Of a DNA stretch of 23,676 nucleotides, positions 22,868-23,676 are shown piece after piece; the stretch's first letter is position 1; each line of letters opens with the position of its first letter. The stretch is from a virus: positions 1 through 23,676 of IMG/VR virus record IMGVR_UViG_3300028361_000126. One strand, 5' to 3'. A model generated the notes under the pieces. The model made no database searches. It was not told the origin of the DNA and worked only from the letters and a program-made list of their open reading frames with translations. The position numbers and the translations under genes are program-made.

Positions 22868-23168
22868 TTGCACACCTTTAGGGGGTGTGCAAGGGGTGTG
22901 CAAGGGGTGTGCAACCTCCACAGAGCGTTATATATTCCCCTCTCCTGTCTATTTGCATACCTCACACACCTATTTAGGGGGTATAAACTAGTAGGGAAAG
23001 TACAGCACCAGTGGACCCCACCCCGATCCCCCACCCCCACCCCAGTGTTGGGAAAAGGTATGCAAATGTTGTCAAGGTGTGCAAGCCCCTTTGCCACACT
23101 CGTCTAAGGCTTGCACACCCCCCTTGCACACCCCCTATTTGTGGTGTAATACTGTCAAAGGTATGCAA
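22868..23168. repeat. Iteron array, ten copies of GGTRTGCAA in both orientations
   Basis: GGTGTGCAA or GGTATGCAA occurs on the plus strand at 22884, 22895, 22906, 23057, 23076 and 23160, and inverted at 22868, 22953, 23111 and 23124. Seven are the G form and three the A form. Three plus copies (22882-22914) are tandem 11-base GGGGTGTGCAA units, preceded by an inverted copy across a TTTAGG spacer. Such clusters are typical of origin-binding or master-regulator sites in phages and plasmids. Frames crossing this region owe their length to the repeats. Confidence 0.8.
23016..23043 (-). other. Guanine-quadruplex-capable tract
   Basis: Minus strand has five runs of four or five G separated by one- to three-base loops (C runs on plus at 23016-23019, 23021-23024, 23028-23032, 23034-23038, 23040-23043). 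This exceeds the usual four-run G-quadruplex rule and stands out in an AT-rich control region. It lies between iteron copies. Confidence 0.7.
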
Positions 23169-23183
23169 GTTTTCCCCATAATT

Positions 23184-23216
23184 AGGGTATCGGTACCCTT
23201 ATTTGTATTGTATAAT
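23184..23216 (+). promoter_or_regulatory. Rightward promoter with palindrome over its -35 region
   Basis: AGGGTA-TCGG-TACCCT (23184-23199) is a perfect six-base-arm inverted repeat. A perfect TATAAT follows at 23211-23216, with no recognisable -35, so the palindrome may be the binding site of an activator or repressor. Transcription would start near 23223. Confidence 0.45.
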
Positions 23217-23222
23217 GCTAAT

Positions 23223-23290
23223 TAGATGCACTGTACTCACTTAAATAATCAGAGACACCTCACTACTTTCACGAGCATTGGGGTGTTTTT
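23223..23290 (+). ncRNA. Candidate short RNA
   Basis: A predicted start after TATAAT at 23211-23216 and a terminator ending near 23290 bound a transcript of about 68 bases with no convincing ORF. The upstream palindrome would give it its own control. Nothing identifies its role. Confidence 0.3.
23255..23290 (+). terminator. Terminator-like hairpin
   Basis: ACACCTC (23255-23261) pairs with GGGGTGT (23280-23286), seven pairs with one G-U, around an 18-base loop, followed by four more T. The large loop lowers confidence. Confidence 0.45.
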
Positions 23291-23313
23291 GATTCCCATG
23301 ATATGATATATCT

Positions 23314-23412
23314 ATGAATAATCACCCTGATTCACAGAATATTGATGACACAGAAAAATATGCAGTTATGCAGGATCCATCCGACTTGAACGTTTGTGAT
23401 TCTTGCCAGTAA
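23314..23412 (+). CDS. Possible 32-residue microprotein
   Basis: A short rightward frame starting MNNHPDSQNIDDTEKY and ending with a CDSCQ pair. It is acidic, with a CxxC that could bind metal or form a disulphide. It has no Shine-Dalgarno and no homology I recognise. It lies between two terminator-like hairpins in the control region. It could be chance. Confidence 0.25.
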   Translation: MNNHPDSQNIDDTEKYAVMQDPSDLNVCDSCQ

Positions 23413-23429
23413 CATGGTACAATTAACTA

Positions 23430-23473
23430 GTCGTATTATTCATGTTTACGACAGACCTTTTAATTTTTTTTTT
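23430..23473 (+). terminator. Weak hairpin followed by T-rich run
   Basis: GTCGTA (23430-23435) pairs with TACGAC (23447-23452), an 11-base loop, then a T-rich stretch ending in ten consecutive T (23464-23473). The run starts several bases after the stem, so termination is only plausible. Confidence 0.35.
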
Positions 23474-23503
23474 GTTATTAAATAAAAATTTACCTTAGCA
23501 AGG

Positions 23504-23531
23504 CACATCCGATTTCCCCGGGTGTGTTTTT
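23504..23531 (+). terminator. Rho-independent terminator
   Basis: CACATCCG (23504-23511) pairs with CGGGTGTG (23519-23526), eight pairs with one G-U, seven-base loop ATTTCCC, then five T. It isolates the following rightward gene from transcription to its left. Confidence 0.7.
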
Positions 23532-23580
23532 GTTTACTATATAAAAGTGTATAACTTTTTAATCACGCGCTTGGAGGGTG

Positions 23581-23600
23581 TATAATTAAATAGAAAGGAG
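23581..23600 (+). promoter_or_regulatory. Promoter -10 and Shine-Dalgarno of the rightward gene
   Basis: A perfect TATAAT at 23581-23586, without a clear -35 at the expected distance, is followed by AAAGGAG at 23594-23600, nine bases before ATG 23610. This strong Shine-Dalgarno contrasts with the leftward genes, which almost all lack one. Confidence 0.6.
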
Positions 23601-23609
23601 AACATTTAT

Positions 23610-23676
23610 ATGGAAATACAACCGCTACTATTCAAAGAAGTCTTCGGAAAGTACATGTACTGGCACGAAGTTCGCA
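23610..23676 (+). CDS. Start of a rightward gene, partial
   Basis: ATG 23610 opens a frame of 22 codons to the right edge, starting MEIQPLLFKEVFGKYMYWHE. Strong AAAGGAG nine bases upstream, TATAAT before that and a terminator further left support a real gene start. Too short to identify. As the first gene of the divergent arm it may belong to the early or replication block, by position only. Confidence 0.6.
   Translation, partial: MEIQPLLFKEVFGKYMYWHEVR

Noticed and set aside
22882-22914. Tandem GGGGTGTGCAA units considered as a CRISPR array
   Set aside because: Units are 11 bases with no spacers and occur in both orientations; this is an iteron pattern.
22841-23107. 88-residue plus-strand frame and its minus-strand counterpart across the iteron region
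   Set aside because: Both are stretched by the GTGTGCAA repeats and C-rich tract; composition is that of repeats, with no start signal.
22723-23609. tRNA or integrase attachment site in the control region
   Set aside because: No cloverleaf, TTCGA-type arm or direct repeat of attachment-site size was found by eye.

Overview
The window reads as one end of the structural half of a tailed, podovirus-like dsDNA bacteriophage (free phage or prophage). Almost all of it is one leftward (minus-strand) gene block, read from right to left in T7/P22-like order: small genes, a ParB-methyltransferase fusion, small and large terminase, two zinc-ribbon genes, portal, two small genes, scaffold, major capsid protein, a coiled-coil gene, head-tail adaptor, nozzle/hub, tail fibre, two large ejection-type proteins, spike base, and a LamG-like tail protein cut by the left edge. 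There is no major tail-tube, sheath or tape-measure gene, which fits a short-tailed virion. TAA, TAG and TGA all end genes, so the code is standard. The sequence does not identify the host; the peptidoglycan-hydrolase-like domains only say it has a cell wall.

Layout. 1-7725: receptor-binding and ejection module. This includes a 1674-residue mosaic protein whose internal domains are separated by near-identical linker repeats, with a transglycosylase-like domain at its C-terminus. 7730-12810: tail fibre, nozzle, adaptor and a small coiled-coil protein. 12881-15554: capsid and scaffold genes, plus a 145-base gap able to form nested helices. 15607-18450: portal and accessory genes. 18491-21688: terminase and methyltransferase. 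21692-22722: small leading genes. 22723-23609: about 890 bases of mostly noncoding control DNA holding a leftward promoter, palindromes, ten copies of a GGTRTGCAA iteron, a guanine-quadruplex-capable tract inside the iteron array, a possible short RNA, a 32-residue ORF, terminators and a rightward promoter. At 23610 a rightward gene with a normal Shine-Dalgarno begins and leaves the window.

Regulation. Six sites in the leftward block carry GCGACA followed, always after exactly 17 bases, by a TATAAT-like hexamer. Five share the exact 10-mer AAATGCGACA. They lie just upstream of the portal, the 98-residue head gene, the adaptor, the tail fibre, the large ejection protein and the spike base gene. 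I read them as a phage late-promoter family. At several of them, and at the operon head, the predicted transcript starts at or within a base or two of the ATG. Most leftward genes lack a Shine-Dalgarno and begin with an AT-rich AATATG-type leader, whereas the rightward gene has a textbook AAAGGAG. The arrangement suggests divergent control regions around a replication or regulatory centre, with the leftward arm making and packaging virions.
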